Numbered from the stretch's first letter, positions 1 through 12,270 are shown. The stretch: DNA of 64,000 nucleotides from Flaccisagitta enflata (GCA_965153355.1 OZ231126.1:77438001-77502000); one strand, 5' to 3'. Notes: generated by a model from the sequence alone, not told the origin. Numbers and translations are program-made.

Positions 1-32
<32 letters not shown>

Positions 33-64
33 TGTGTGTGTGTGCGTGCTTGCGTGTGCGTGTG
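1..64. repeat. (TG)n microsatellite
   Basis: TG dinucleotide run with a few interruptions. A TG-rich tract resumes at about 638-708 on the far side of the MITE at 71-633, so that MITE appears to have inserted into a pre-existing TG microsatellite. Confidence 0.95.
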
Positions 65-70
65 CATGTA

Positions 71-633
71 CAGTAGATCTTGTCTAGACTTGAGATAACG
101 GGGGCAAGCACTGTGCAAAGACGAATGAAGCTAGGGGAGCAGTATTTGGATCATAGACTAATCAAAGGATGTTTAATTCCCCATGATAGCTGGTTGCCAT
201 GGAAACACATTTCCATGTATTCTCGCTAAATTATCAATATTTTGAGAGATTTTTTTAGGGAACGTTTCTTAAAATCAAATTTGCTACAACTTTCCCACAG
301 TATATTCTGTAAGAATGTCGCTCGTTTGGCCGTTGCTAGGGAGTGTATCTATGTGTGACAACTCTTAGCAACCGCTAAACGAGCGACATTCTTACAGAAC
401 ATACTGTGGGAAAGTTCTAGCAAATTTTATTTTAAAAAATGTTCCCTCAAAAAATTTCTCAAAATATTGATACTTTAGCGTGAATACATAGAAATGTGTT
501 TCCATGGCAACCAGCTATCGTAAGCAAAAAAGCATCCCTTTATAAGTCTATGTTTCAAATATCACTCCCTTAGCTTCATTTATTTTTCTACAATGCTTGC
601 CCCCGTTATCTCAAGTCTAGACGAGATCTACTG
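71..633. mobile_element. Palindromic TA-flanked MITE, family CAGTAGATC, copy 1
   Basis: Near-complete inverted repeat of about 563 bp. The left end starts CAGTAGATCTTGTCTAGACT and the right end is its complement. TA lies directly outside both ends (69-70 and 634-635), as expected for Tc1/mariner-type insertion. Arms carry recognisable landmarks such as GGTTGCCATGGAAACACA and its complement. Further copies lie at 13911-14896 and 61555-62115. No coding capacity is seen, so it is a non-autonomous element. Confidence 0.85.
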
Positions 634-659
634 TATTTCTGTGTGTATGTGTGCGCATG

Positions 660-878
660 CGTGCTCGCGTGCGTGTTTGTGTGTGTGTGTGTGTCTGTCT
701 GTCTGTCTGTGTTTAGCTACTCATGCAATATAATACTTTGCTTAGTTAACTTTGCAGAACCAGAATTAGAAACAAGTCGTGTTTGATCGTAGTACGGAAC
801 TCTTGATCAAAATGAAGCATTCCGAGGCTCGTTCTTGCGTCTCTCCAACCGCATGTTCACGAGCAAATCTCCAAACAC

Positions 879-972
<94 letters not shown>

Positions 973-1070
973 GCGCACTAACGCACATAAAAACACACAC
1001 CTACGCGCAGACACACACACACACATATGTAAACGCGCACACACACACACACACACACACGCACACGTAA
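660..1070. repeat. (TG)n, then long (AC)n microsatellites
   Basis: TG/TCTG repeats at about 676-708, a short unique stretch, an AC run at about 877-969 and a second imperfect AC run at about 1010-1066. Open frames through this tract encode only alternating Thr-His or Cys-Val and are not genes. Confidence 0.95.
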
Positions 1071-1162
1071 ATGCAACACAAGCAGAGGAGTTGCATGGGC
1101 CTAGATACCCAAAAAAAATGCCACAAATGCTATCTTAACGGCATTTTACGACCTTTTACTGT

Positions 1163-1345
1163 ACAGTTGAGCTTCACTAGAGCGCATGTCAAAGGGCTAG
1201 GCCAAATTATGCCTTAAAGTGAAGCTGCCTTATTGCCAACAAAGAAATAACTGAAAAATCTTTCAAGGGACTGTAAGTTAGATGCCTTATAGGAGGGCAT
1301 GCCTTATTAGCAGGTGCGCTCTAGCGGTGCTCCACTGAACTTTGA
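1163..1345. mobile_element. Small diverged palindromic MITE
   Basis: CAGTTGAGCTTCACTAGAGC near 1164 is an imperfect inverted match to GCTCTAGCGGTGCTCCACTG near 1318-1337. TA precedes the left end. The ends resemble the CAGTTAAACCCCGC family at 33813. Nothing else is recognisable between here and 1800. Confidence 0.5.
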
Positions 1346-1817
1346 CGGGACAATATTGCAACACTGTTGAGAAACTTTATAATTCGTTTGTTTTAGGCTC
1401 TTATACACTTTTTCTGGCAGTTTTCAAGTTACTGTTGTGCTCTACGAGTGAGTAACACCCAAAAACGTTTAAAAATGCCATCTTGACGGCATTTAACGAC
1501 AAAAACTGATACAAGTTGATTTTGGCATGACCCAAATTTTTGCTTGAACGTGTATCAGTGCCATATCATTAATGTTTGGCCATTTCCTGACTAGATTGGC
1601 GATTCTAAAGCTCTTCATACACAAAAAATGTTGAAAAATGCCCATTTTACCGCATTTTACGGCTTTTAACGGCGTTTTCTTGTCAAAATCCAAACAGAAT
1701 TTTTGGTCTCACGCATGGGGACATCCATCTAGGTGTATATAACACTCCAGAATAGGTCGCTATGCTGTGTCATTTTTTCCTACATATCACAGCTAGGCAG
1801 CACGGTGTTTGATTTCT

Positions 1818-2420
1818 AACCTTTTTTTTTTTTTTTAAAAGAAAAATATGAGCGGCAATTTTGTGAAAATGGACTTGCTAATTCATATGAAGCGTGAAAA
1901 CCTAATTCCAAAGTTTCAGAGGGGTATGATGACCCCAACAGGCTGAAAAATGTTTCAAAAATGGGAAAAAGGGTCCCAAAATTTTAGCATTTTTTGGACA
2001 CCCTGGGATATTTACAGCAACACTACAGCCAAACAGTTTTAGTAAACAGTCTGATTTGTATCCTATAGGTCATGAGGCTCAGGGCTTCATGTGCAAGGAA
2101 ATTTTGAATACTATGTGCCCGCTTCAGTGTGGTTTCAGCAAAAAAATGCCCAAAAAACCCTCAAAATCACTAAAATTTGTTTTTTTGGGCATAAATGCTG
2201 TTCTAAGACATTCACGATCACACAGTTTGGCATAAATAAACTAGTGCCCCACGTGAACACACATATCAAATATCAAAAGCCTGGGTTTAATAATTTTGAA
2301 GATATTCAGTTCTGAAAGTTTTCAAAAAATTGCGATTTCATTCTTTTGTGAAAATTGCTAATCAATATGAAGTGTAACAACTTAATTCCAGTTTCTGAGG
2401 GGTACAATGACCCAAAGAGA
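1818..2420 (-). repeat. Inverted copy of the ~527-bp repeat unit
   Basis: The sequence reads as the reverse complement of the unit arrayed at 5070-7100. It shares the segments around TTCATATGAAGCGTGAAAAC, the GGGTATGATGACCCCAACAGG block and the 'CCCAGGCTTTTGATATTTG' block in complementary form. A second partial match lies at about 2650-2760. The whole 1.8-7.1 kb block therefore has inverted-repeat architecture. Confidence 0.7.
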
Positions 2421-2429
2421 CTGGACAAG

Positions 2430-2632
2430 GCGGGATACACGGCCAAAATCAGTTGTGGATGGGTGGGAAGGGGCGGAAATGCAAACTTTCCAACTTGATC
2501 ATTCTGGATGGACCAATGGACGAACGGACCGACGGACCAATGGACCTATGGACTGACAGAGCAATGGACCAACAGACCAATGGACTGACAGACAAAGCCT
2601 CTTATAGAGTTGCGTGTTCGCAACTAAGAATG
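2430..2632 (+). mobile_element. Family A structured repeat (copy at 2.4 kb)
   Basis: Starts ACAAGGCGGGATACACGGCC, contains the GGTGGGMAGGGGCGGAAATG box, then a run of GACC/GGACCAATGGAC words, and ends TTATAGAGTTGCGTGTTCGCAACTAAG. The terminal hairpin at 2609-2624 is a perfect 6-bp stem GTTGCG/CGCAAC with a TGTT loop. Confidence 0.75.
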
Positions 2633-2770
2633 GTTAAAAGTTGAAGAAAAGATCCTGAAATTTAGTATTTTGGACACCCTTGGATATTTTGTAAAGCTAC
2701 AACCAAACAGCTTAAGTGAGCTACACCAAACTTGGCACACAAGTTCTTAAGACTCAGGCGCTTCTTAATG

Positions 2771-3410
2771 TTTTTGGGCAGCGGCCTCAAAGGAGATGAA
2801 GTCTTGTAGAACACCGCGGGACTTTCATTTGTCCGTCCATTTTGCCGTCTGTCCATTTGTTTGTTCATCCATCCCCCTCCTCATCAAGCCCCTCAAGCCT
2901 CAAATCTGGCCTCCTCGGGCCTCAAATATAACCCCTCTCAGGTCACCTCAAATCTAGCCTCTGAGGCCTCAAATTCAACTTTTCAGACCCCGCACCTGAT
3001 CTCTCGGGCCTCTGCCTGGCCTCTAAGGCCTCAAGATTAGGCCTCTCAGGCCTCAAATCAGCCATCTTAGCCTCAATTTATTGCTCTCAGGCTTCAAGTC
3101 AGTCCTCTGGCCTTTCAAGCCTTAATCCAGCGCTCTCAAGCCTCAAGTCAGCCCTCTCAAGCTTCCAATTGACATTATCAGGCCTTACATCTTTGACCTC
3201 AGTTCTCAGGCTCTTGAGAGCCTTCCGTCCTTCCTCTATTGCATCTCATCCACTTCTTTAGGTAGGGACGAACAAAAGTCCCCTGTGTTCTTCAGGACTT
3301 CATCCCCTTTGATTCCGCTGCCCTGCTTCCTCTCACTCCAACTCTTAATCATACAAAGCAGGGCAACGGCTGTCGCTGACAAAATATTGCCCTTGGGCGA
3401 CCTGTTAAGT
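2771..3410 (+). mobile_element. GGGCAGCGGCC-ended element with CCTCAGGCCT minisatellite core
   Basis: The left end resembles TTTGGGCAGCGGCCTCAAAG and the right part carries GATTCCGCTGCCCTGC followed by GCAGGGCAACGGCTGTCGCTGAC. Between them are roughly 20 degenerate copies of a 20-25-bp CCTCAGGCCTCAAAT-type unit (2870-3200). Related elements lie at 17777, 35607, 36540 and 56236. No coding potential is seen. Confidence 0.6.
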
Positions 3411-3546
3411 CAGATTTTTAGCAAAAAATTTGATTTCTTCTTAACCATATATCCTTTTCTATGAGGGCAAATATCCCGCCTTCTGTAAAAGAAAACATTG
3501 AAAAGATCCAACTATTTCTCAATATGACATTGCAATATAATGACTA

Positions 3547-4134
3547 GGTCTCCCAGAATAACTCATTTTGTTAAAAAGTACTAATCTCTGCGGCTTTTTT
3601 CGAAGGTAATACACAACTGAATAAGAATTAAGCAGCAAAAATTTTTTTAGGAATTTTTATGGCGGATATTGAGCAAAAGGTGATATAAAAGGTCGAATTT
3701 CTAAATGAGAATTTATAAATCTGATTACTAGATTCGCAATCATACAAAAAACTGTCAAAAGAAAGTGCTCTTCTTTTATTGATATTCCTTCAGGAACATA
3801 GTCAAAATAAAGGTCAAAGATCTAGATCGGGTCAAAATTGCTCTTTTGTTTAGAATTGGCCTTATTTAGATCTTTGACCTCAATTTTGACAATCTTCCCG
3901 ATGGAATATCAAAACTCTTAGACAGTTTTTTGCAAGGATCATGAATCTGCAATCAGATTTGCAAAATTCTCATTTTGAAATTTTGACCTTATATCACCTT
4001 TGACCTAACACTTCCGCCATGTAAAAATTTCAAAAAAATTTTTTTTTGCTGAAATCTTATTCTTTGGTGTATTATCTTTGAGAAAAGCTGCAGGGATGAG
4101 TATTTTTCAGTAAAATGAGTTTTTCTGGGAGGTC
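3547..4134. mobile_element. Palindromic TA-flanked MITE, GGTCTCCCAG ends
   Basis: Inverted repeat of about 588 bp. The left GGTCTCCCAGAATAACTCAT pairs with the right ATGAGTTTTTCTGGGAGGTC. Both ends abut TA (3545-3546, 4135-4136). The centre contains the complementary blocks AAAGGTCAAAGATCTAGA and ATTTAGATCTTTGACCTCAA. No open frame of note. Confidence 0.8.
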
Positions 4135-4807
4135 TAACACACATACAATTTCAAAAGCCTGGGTTGCATTTAAGTCTGATTTTTGATAAAAAGATACAAT
4201 AAGGAGTCAGGTCAGTTCAGTTATTTTTGTCCTGCATGCGACTTATAGGTGTTGGCCTTGTTAGCTAGTTAAGTCAATTTTGAAGGCAAACTTGGGCATT
4301 TGTTAGCCAAATATGCATGCTTGTTTTGGTTGTTTATATGGCCTAACACAAAACTATCAAACCTATGGTTTAAAAATTGTGGGTTCATGTTAGGTATAAT
4401 CTTTTTTTTGCCAAATTTCATGATCCTGATGGCCCTGTACGGCAGATATGGCCAAAATAATCATACTTGGGATTTTTTGGTCATTTTTTTAGATTTTTAT
4501 GTAAAAAAACTGAAGTGAAAACTAAGGGAGGTATCCAAAGTTTTGCAGAAAGAAGCGCCTGAGCCTTGAAAACCTGTATGACAAATTTGAAAAACTTACT
4601 TAATTTGTACCGGCGCCAAACAGCACAGGCTGTCCACGTGGTGCAATATTCTGGCACCCTTTTTTGCCAACTTTGAAATTCAAGTTTGTCTCCTTGGGCT
4701 ATTGTGCAATCTTGAAACGTTGTAATGCCATTAGTTCACTTCATATGATTTGGCAAGTCCATTTTTAAGAAATTTCCATGCATATTTTTTTTTGAAAAAG
4801 GAAAGAA

Positions 4808-4936
4808 CAAGGTCCGATACACGGCTACCTTAGTTGTGTGCAGATGGGCAGGGGCGTAAAAAAAAAGTGTGACAGATGGACCGGCCAATCAACAGACGGA
4901 CAGCTAGTTGTAGTCGCATGCACGCAACTAAAAACA
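4808..4936 (+). mobile_element. Family A structured repeat (4.8 kb)
   Basis: Starts ACAAGGTCCGATACACGGCT, contains GATGGGCAGGGGCG and a short GGACC tract, and ends GTCGCATGCACGCAACTAAAAAC with an imperfect terminal hairpin. Confidence 0.7.
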
Positions 4937-5069
4937 ATTTTCTCTAAAACCACTAAACCCAGGCTTTTGAAATTTGATGTGTGTGTCCATGTTGGGCACT
5001 AAATCATTCATGCCAAGTTTCATGATCCTGAAGGTCATTGAACATATGCCCAAAAAACCTAAATTTTGG

Positions 5070-7100
5070 ATATATTGAGCGTTTGAAAACTTTCAGAACT
5101 GAATATCTTCAAAATTATTAATCCCAGGCTTTTGATATTTGATATGTGTGTTCACGTGGGGCACTAGTTTACTTATGCCAAATTTTGTGATCCTGAATGT
5201 CTTAGAATAGCATATATGCCCAAAAAAACAAATTATGGTGATTTTGAGGTTTTTTTGGGCATTTTTTTACTGAAAAACCACACTGAAAGGTCACATAGGT
5301 ATTAAAAATTTTGCATGATGAAGCTCCTGAGCCTCCAGGACTTGTACGCCAAATCTGGTGCAGTTTACTAAAACTGTTTGGCTGTAGCGTTACAAAATAT
5401 CCCAGGGTGTCCAAAAATGCAAAATTTTGGGACCTTTTTTTTCCATTTTTGAAACATTTTTCAGCCTGTTGGGGTCATCATACCCCTCTGAAACTTTGGA
5501 ATTAGGTTTTTACGCTTCATATGAATTAGCAAGTCCATTTTCACAAAACTGGCGCTCATATTTTTCTTTTTTTTTCAAAAAAAAAGGTTAGAAATCAAAA
5601 GTCGCAAAATATTGAAAAATTTCAAAACTGAATATTTCCAAAACTATCAAATCCAGGCTTTTGCACTTTGACATGTGTGTTGATGTGGGGCACTAGTCTA
5701 TTCATGCTAAATTTTGTGATCCTGAAGGTCTTTGAATAGCATATATGCCCCCCAAAAAATTAAATTTTGGTTATTTTGAGCATTTTTATGAACTTTTTTG
5801 CCAAAAAATGGCACTTATAGGTCATAGAGGTATTCAAAATTTTGCATGAAAAAGCGCTTGAGTCTTGAGAACTTGTATGCCAAATTTGGTGCAGCCAACT
5901 AAAGCCGTTTGGCCGTAGCGTTACAAAATATCCCAGGGTGTCCAAAAATGCAAAATTTTGGGACCTGTTTTTTCAACTTTGAAATATTTTTCGGCCTGTT
6001 TGGGTCATCGTACCCCTCTGAAACTTTGGAATTAATTTTTCACACTTCATATGAATTAGCAAGTCCATTTTCACAAAATTGGCACTCATATTTTTCATTT
6101 TTTTTCAAAAAAAAAGGTAAGAAATCAAGAATTGCAAAATTTTGAAAAATTTCAAAACTGAATATTTCCAAAACTATTAAACCCAGGCTTTTGAAATTTG
6201 ACATGTGTGTTGATGTGGGGCACTTGTATATACATGCCAAATTTTGTGATCCTGAAGGTCTTAGAATAGCATATATGCCCAAAAAAAACAAATTTTGGTT
6301 ATTTTGAGCATTTTTTGGGATTTTTTTGTCAAAAAATGGCATTTTTAGGTCATGGAGGTATTCAAAATTTTGCATGAAAAAGCGCTTGAGTCTTGAGAAC
6401 TTGTATGCCAAATTTGGTGCAGCCAACTAAAGCCGTTTGGCCATAGCGTTACAAAATATCCCAGGGTGTCCAGAAATGCAAAATTTTGGGACCTTTTTTT
6501 TCAACTTTGAAATATTTTTCAGCCTCTTAGGGTCATTGTACCCCTCTGAAACTTAGGAATTAGGTTGTTACACTTCTTATGAATTAGTCCGTCTGTTTTC
6601 ACAAAATTGGCAAGCATATTTTTCATTTTTTTCTAAAAAATGTCAAAAATCAAAAATCGCAAAATTTTGAAAAATTTCAAAACTGAATATTTCCAAAACT
6701 ATTAGACCCAGGCTTTTGAAATTTGACATGTGTGTTGATGTGGGGCAGTAGTATATTCATGCCAAATTTTGTGATCCTGAGGGTCTTAGAATAGCATATA
6801 TGCCCAAAAAAACCAAATTTTGGTTATTTTGAGCACTTTTTGGGACTTTTTTGCCAAAAAATGACACTTATAGCTCATGGAGGTATTCAAAATTTTGCAT
6901 GAAGAAGCGCTTGAGTCTTGAGAACTTGTATACCAAATTTGGTGCAGCTAACTAAAGCCGTTTGGCTGTAGCGTTACCAAATATCCCAGGGTGTCCAAAA
7001 ATGCAAATTTTTGGGACTTTTTTTTTCCAACTTTGAAATATTTTTTAGCCTCTTTGGGTCATCGTACCCCTTTGAAACTCTGGAATTAGGTTGGTGCACT
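5070..7100 (+). repeat. ~527-bp tandem repeat array, about four units
   Basis: The landmark GTGATCCTGAAKGTCTTAG followed by AATAGCATATATGCCC recurs at 5187, 5716, 6246 and 6771, giving periods of 529, 530 and 525 bp. A partial unit begins near 5020. Units are AT-rich, with the conserved block ATATCCCAGGGTGTCCA. Units 1-4 differ by point changes and small indels, so the array is not very recent. Frames crossing it are short and not conserved as protein. Confidence 0.85.
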
Positions 7101-7979
7101 TACTGGGACTTGATTCCTCAAATGGGCACCCAGGTTTCAAGTTTTTTCCCAAAAAAATCCTGTTTTGAAAATGAGGCATAGATTTTGAAATTCAATTTTT
7201 AGGTTTTTTGGCCAAAAAATGAGAAAAACATGAAATTTTTTCAAAATTTTTTGATTTTCATGAAAAAAATGTTAAAATACATGTTTGCAAAAGATTTCAG
7301 ACTTCTAGCTCAAAAATTCAAAATTTTGTGCAAAAAATGAAACATAGCCCTTTTTCAAAAAATAGGCCTAGACTTTAAACGGCAATATCTCCGCTTCTAC
7401 TGAACCGATTTGGCTGAAATTTTGCATGCAAGTAAAAAAAACCCATATTTTTCTTCACCTAAAATTTTGTGGCTTTTCGTTGAACGGTTTGGCGTCAGTG
7501 CTGTTTTGAATTTTTTTTTTTGAAAAAAATGCATTTTTTAGATGGGTACACTCAAAATTTGAAAGTGTACCCATCCTAGTCTTGTTCAGCACCAAAAACT
7601 GACCCTGTATGCAAATTTCCACGCTTGTTTCCACAAACGCCGAGATTTTTTTGTTCTTTCCCTTTAGAGCCTGGACTATAAGATCTGAGGTTTGCCAGAG
7701 TAAAACCGTCACACATTAGCAACATTCACTGAAAATTTGGAGACTTTTTGCCAAGAAATGTAGGAGTTGTAAAGGTTTTGCATATTTCAATTCGATCTAA
7801 AGACGGTGTACACTATATAAATGTCCATATTATTTCCGGATTTTCTTCAATTTCTGTTTCCTTTTGATTGATTGTATGAGTTTTATGTAGGATGAATGGT
7901 TGCACATGTCATATGATTTCGCAAACACACCTTATCCCATCTCCTCTAACTCACCTCTTTCATGATCATATATGTTCAG
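7101..7979. other. Intronic AT-rich sequence, no gene recognised
   Basis: Presumed intron upstream of the 3' exon at 7980. It holds a short perfect hairpin near 7544-7574 (GGGTACACTCAAAATTTGA and its complement). No exon matching other parts of the XKR-like gene was found here. Confidence 0.5.
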
Positions 7980-8197
7980 ATTCGATGGGGGATTTCTTGA
8001 CATACCTCAACGTGATTTGGCTGTTCTACCACATCTTCCTGGTCATCAGCATGGATTGGGTGTTCTTGGAAAAGAGCGTTGAGGCTGCTCCGATAGAAGC
8101 AGGTGGTGAAGTCTACGAGCGTGGATACCAAAATAGAAATGAAGCCATGACTAAGGGATCAGAATTCAGCAATACGACTCAGGATTCAACCCTTTGA
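7980..8197 (+). CDS. Last coding exon of an upstream XKR-like paralogue (partial gene)
   Basis: The acceptor ATATGTTCAG precedes 7980 and the frame enters in phase 1, exactly as in the last exon of the complete gene at 43689. The translation contains FLTYLNVIWLFYHIFLVIS and MDWVF and ends at TGA 8195-8197. The paralogous exon at 43689-43882 reads FLHYVNVIWLFYHIFLVIG and MDWVF, so the hydrophobic segment is strongly conserved while the hydrophilic tail differs. AATAAA at 8495-8500 may be its polyadenylation signal. The rest of the gene must lie left of the window or be undetectable in the repeats at 1-7.9 kb. The tail is about 50 residues, polar and probably cytosolic. Confidence 0.75.
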
Positions 8198-8360
8198 TTT
8201 TGATGGCGGAACATAGCATGAAAGATCACTTGATGGTTCAAGGATTCGGTTGAGTGAATGATTTGTTGAATTTTGGTTAACAATCATTGCCTAACTACCA
8301 ATACATCATTCTCTCGGCATTCTTGCGTCTTATATGTGCCGTTGGTAACGTACGCTCGCC

Positions 8361-9077
8361 AAAAGAACCTATATTACTCCAAAACTATTGATTTTAATTA
8401 GTTTTTTCTTTTTCCCTCTGATAGACAATTTGATTAAGTTTTGCTACAAGCAAAGAATGTCCCACCAACTGAAAAATTTAGGCCTCCTACTTACAATAAA
8501 TGAATATTGCGTGTTTCATATTGAAGGATTTTTTGCCCAACAACTTTTTCTTTACTTTATTTGATATAGTTGTCATTTCTACACCAATTGAGCTGAATTG
8601 TTTGGACTGGTCTGGAATTGGAGAGTATTCAATGTAGATTATGATATGTGCAAAAAATATTCTCACAGGTTAATTTTGAACAATTTTCAAAAATTTTTCT
8701 TAAAATTTTCTAAATCTTGAGGTTTTTGTGGTGTTTTGGGGTCAAACTCAATTATTACTACATCAAATAAGTCATATCTTTTAGAATCTTTCTCAAAACT
8801 CTGTCGATTCCTCAAAGCCAACATTGTGTGACCACTCTAGTTGAAAAAAAAATGCTGCTGCTATCTAACCTCATTTTTTTTTCATGAAACAAGATCATTT
8901 TTGGCTGAAATTGACTAATTTTTGTCATAAAATGTAAAGCAAATGTATTAACACTGGGGCTTTATTTTTTTATTTATTTTTTTTTTTTGTAACAAAACTT
9001 AATCAAATTATCTACCACAGAGAAAAAAAGTATCAAGTGGTTGTCTTAAGTATTTTATAAGTAATATAGGTTCTTTT
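8361..9077. mobile_element. Palindromic MITE, AAAAGAACCTATATTACT ends
   Basis: AAAAGAACCTATATTACT at 8361 is inverted at the right end (AGTAATATAGGTTCTTTT, to 9077). Further paired blocks are GACAATTTGATTAAGTTTTG and CAAAACTTAATCAAATTATC. It lies just downstream of the first XKR-like gene, across its candidate polyadenylation site at 8495. Confidence 0.7.
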
Positions 9078-9666
9078 CGCGACAGTCCGATCTAAAAACG
9101 GTGTAGGTAAGATTCGGGATTCGCCGGGCCAAGGAAATACCCTCATAAGATGACATATTAAGTATCCTTTCTCGATTTCTTTTTTGAGAAAAGTGTCTCT
9201 AGGTGGTCAGGGACATCAGTAAGCACTCTGGTAACAACCTACTTTCTTCAGTGTCGACATATCATTAGGATCTAGGACCCAAAAAAGGGCTGATTTCACC
9301 AATTTCTATATGTCCTATTTAGGTCCCACTGACTATCTCTACTGTAAAATATGAGAAAAAACATAACATGATATGAAGAAATGGGATATTTTCATTGGTC
9401 CTGATTATGGTTTTGAAGACTTAAAATCTTTCGTTGACAGGTCCTTGTTTATAATAGAAAAAATACAATTTTTGAAATTTTTTTAAAAGTACTATTTTTG
9501 TCCATTTTTAGGAAAAATTCCAATCATTGATAAAAAAACATCATCTTTCCTTTATTTTTTCAGCTTTTTATTTTTTGCCCGTTTAGTGAAGACATATAAG
9601 AGTGTTCATGCCAAATTTCGTGACTTTGCCATGTCTCAATCGAGAAATATGAAATTTTTAATGTGC

Positions 9667-9886
9667 TATAAGAAATGTGTTCACACCCTGTCACGCTTAT
9701 GTCACGTTGTGATTCCTTGTATTGAGACCCGTCATAAGAAACTAGGGAAGTTTGCACTGGGAATGGTCTTAAAGAGCATCAAATTCTGCGTCTAACCCTA
9801 AAATTTCAAGTCCATAAGTCGATAAGTTTTCGATTTATGAGTATTTTTGTGATTCCATGTCTTTAGGTGTGAACACATTTCTTATA
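9667..9886. mobile_element. Short palindromic MITE-like element
   Basis: TATAAGAAATGTGTTCACAC at 9667 pairs with GTGTGAACACATTTCTTATA ending at 9886 (20-bp perfect terminal inverted repeat). The interior also pairs partly. Length is about 220 bp. Confidence 0.65.
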
Positions 9887-10371
9887 GCTGCCTCAAGTTT
9901 TTTGACAGTCACGCATTGTTGGAGGCTTTGGGCTGTGAAAAAAGAACAGGTAGTAAAAACAACTAATAGGATGGGCATTGGGAACACCTATTTCATCACT
10001 TTATACTAAATTTTCAAAAATTTCCTGATTGAATTTTGAATTATTGCTGTAAAATGCTGTAAAAATGCTCTAAAAACAGCAATTTTTACTGTTTTTTCAT
10101 TATTTCTCAATGATATACTGCAGCATTGATTCATCCGTACTCAAAATTAGTGTAAATGGTCTAGGGACACTATTTTGAAAAGAATTGATTATTAGATGTC
10201 GAAAATTAGTATTGGTATATGCTGTAAAATGCTGTAAAAACAGCAAAATTATAGGAATTTTTGATGTTTTTCTCAGATTCCGCTACAGTCGCTTTAAGAT
10301 TTTGAGAAATGAAGTAAGTAGGCCTCAGATATATTCACGTAACAATTCCATCTAATTGCAATAACGTTATG

Positions 10372-10692
10372 TATGGTCACAATAACATTGCGGACGGGTG
10401 GGCAGGGGTGGCCAACACCTGTTCACACCCAACGCCCCACCCAACCCCCTTTCCAACACAGACACCTGCTCAAAAAGGTTCTAAAACGCTCATTTTCCCG
10501 CTTTTTGACTCAGGCTCATGTACGGACGGACAGTCAAATGGACTGGACAGACCAACTGACAGACTAACCAACAGACAGACTGACCGACAGATGGACCAAC
10601 CAATGGACGGACCGACCAACCAACGGACTGAGCGACGGGTTGACGGACAAAGCCTCGTATAGACTATAGAGTTGCTTATCCGCGACTAAAAA
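10372..10692 (+). mobile_element. Family A structured repeat, long-tract copy
   Basis: The 5' end is of the subtype CACAATAACATTGCGGACGG followed by GTGGGCAGGGGTGG. A long GACC/AACC/GGAC tract runs over about 10510-10640. The 3' hairpin region is GAGTTGCTTATCCGCGACTA followed by AAAAC. Confidence 0.7.
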
Positions 10693-11150
10693 CAATACAA
10701 AAATAACTACCGGGAAAAACCGGGTGATCAGCCAGAATTTAGTAAATGTATGATACAATTACTCTGAAACCACAAAGGCAAATCAGTTGGGGAAGATTAC
10801 TGAACATTTGCTTATATAAAAAGAATAGGCCCCATAATTCTAAAGAAACAGCCTTCCAAGTAACATTTAAGTTCAAGTTGATTTGGAAAAGTGGCGCAAT
10901 TTTGCGCAGAATCCTCGTCTAATGTCAAGTCATTTCCTTTTGAATAGAGACATTTAGGGTAAAAAATTGTGGTTCCTATGATTTTCTTGTCAAAAATGGA
11001 TTAAAAACTTGTTAATTTGGCACTATAAAACGTATTTTAGCTGTACTCAATCAACAGATATACTTGAAACACCAAGGACATTGAGTAAAGCGGAAAACGT
11101 CAATCGTCCAAGTTACTCTAAATTTGGCATGAATTCCTGATCGTGGAAAA

Positions 11151-11308
11151 CAAGGCCGGATACACAGCCAAAACCAGCCACGGACGGGTGGGCAGGGGCG
11201 AGAATGCGCGTTTTCAACTCGAGCGTGACGGACCGACCAACTGACCAATGGACCAACGGACAGACGGACAAAGCTTCTTATAGAGTTGCTTGTCTGCGAC
11301 TAAAAAGC
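11151..11308 (+). mobile_element. Family A structured repeat (11.2 kb)
   Basis: ACAAGGCCGGATACACAGCC, GGACGGGTGGGCAGGGGCGA, a tract of GACC/GGAC words, then TTATAGAGTTGCTTGTCTGC and GACTAAAAAG. Confidence 0.8.
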
Positions 11309-11529
11309 ATCTACAGCCTTTTGGGCTAAAATATCCATCTTTGGCTTTATGTTCTGAATTGCGAGCGGTTGGACGCTTGTAAATTTGGTATGAGGGAAAT
11401 GATTAGACGTGTTTATACAACATAGAGTAGCTTCAAATCTTTACTTCAAAATATGGGAAATTTCCACCAACGATTTGAACCCCATTGCTCGCGCAGAAAT
11501 CTGACATCATCCTTGTCATTTCCACCAAT

Positions 11530-11818
11530 GAGGGCGTGTTTCTAGTGGAGATGTAAAACACCTTTCTTCCCCTGTAACGCGATCACAGCCTAAACACATA
11601 TTCAAGAATTTCAACTGTCCCACGAGGGAGTGAGCGAAGTGAGTGATTGAGTGAAGCGAGCATAGAGAAGCGAGTGTAGCGAAGCGAGTGTAGCAAAGCA
11701 AGTGTAGCAAAGCGAGCGTAGCGCTGCGGAGGGAGTGCGCAGTACGAGCGAATGAATGTAGCAAGTGACCAAGTATCCTGTTCAAAACGCGATCGTTTCT
11801 GACTAGAAACACTCCCTG
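11530..11818. repeat. MITE-like element with GCGAGTGTAGCGAA minisatellite core
   Basis: GGGCGTGTTTCTAG near 11531 is inverted as CTAGAAACACTCCC near 11803. The interior (11635-11760) is a degenerate tandem array of a ~15-bp GCGAGTGTAGCAAA-like unit. A related GCGAGCGAACGAA tract occurs near 40620-40700. Confidence 0.55.
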
Positions 11819-12129
11819 ATTTAAAAACCAGATCTTACGCAGAGATCTTATATCATCCTTCGAATCTCATCTTACAGAGCCTCTAACACCCTACAAGAGT
11901 ACTATATACAGCCTCATATTTTCGCTTGGCTAGCGAGAAAAAAGGTTAAACTAAGAGTGATAATCTCGCGATACTCTTTTGCCAAAATTTGAATCCTAGT
12001 TTCATTTTACACAAAAATGGCTTTTGAAAATATTAGTATTGAAGGTGTTTCGCTGCATTAACAGGACAACTTTTCCATGTGAATGTAAAACACCCCTGCC
12101 TTTTGGCTATGGGTATCAATGAAAAAGAA

Positions 12130-12270
12130 GGCTGGATACACGGCAATCCAGTCGCGGATGGTTGGTCAGGGGCAGTAATGCAAAAACCGCTCACAAGTTA
12201 AGCAATGATTTTGACCGATGGACGGACGGACGGACCAAAATGGCAAGGTGTAGTGTCTGCGTCTAGAAAA
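12130..12270 (+). mobile_element. Family A repeat, degraded
   Basis: Starts GGCTGGATACACGGCAATCC, keeps a degenerate GGTTGGTCAGGGGCAG box and a GGACGGACGGACC tract, but has lost a recognisable terminal hairpin. A second ACGGATGGACGG tract follows at 12297-12325. Confidence 0.5.

Noticed and set aside
766-1138. Thr-His and Cys-Val open frames through the AC run
   Set aside because: Pure translation of a dinucleotide microsatellite, open on both strands.
5311-6426. 60-128-aa frames in the 527-bp array
   Set aside because: Not conserved between units, which carry frameshifting indels; non-coding tandem repeat.
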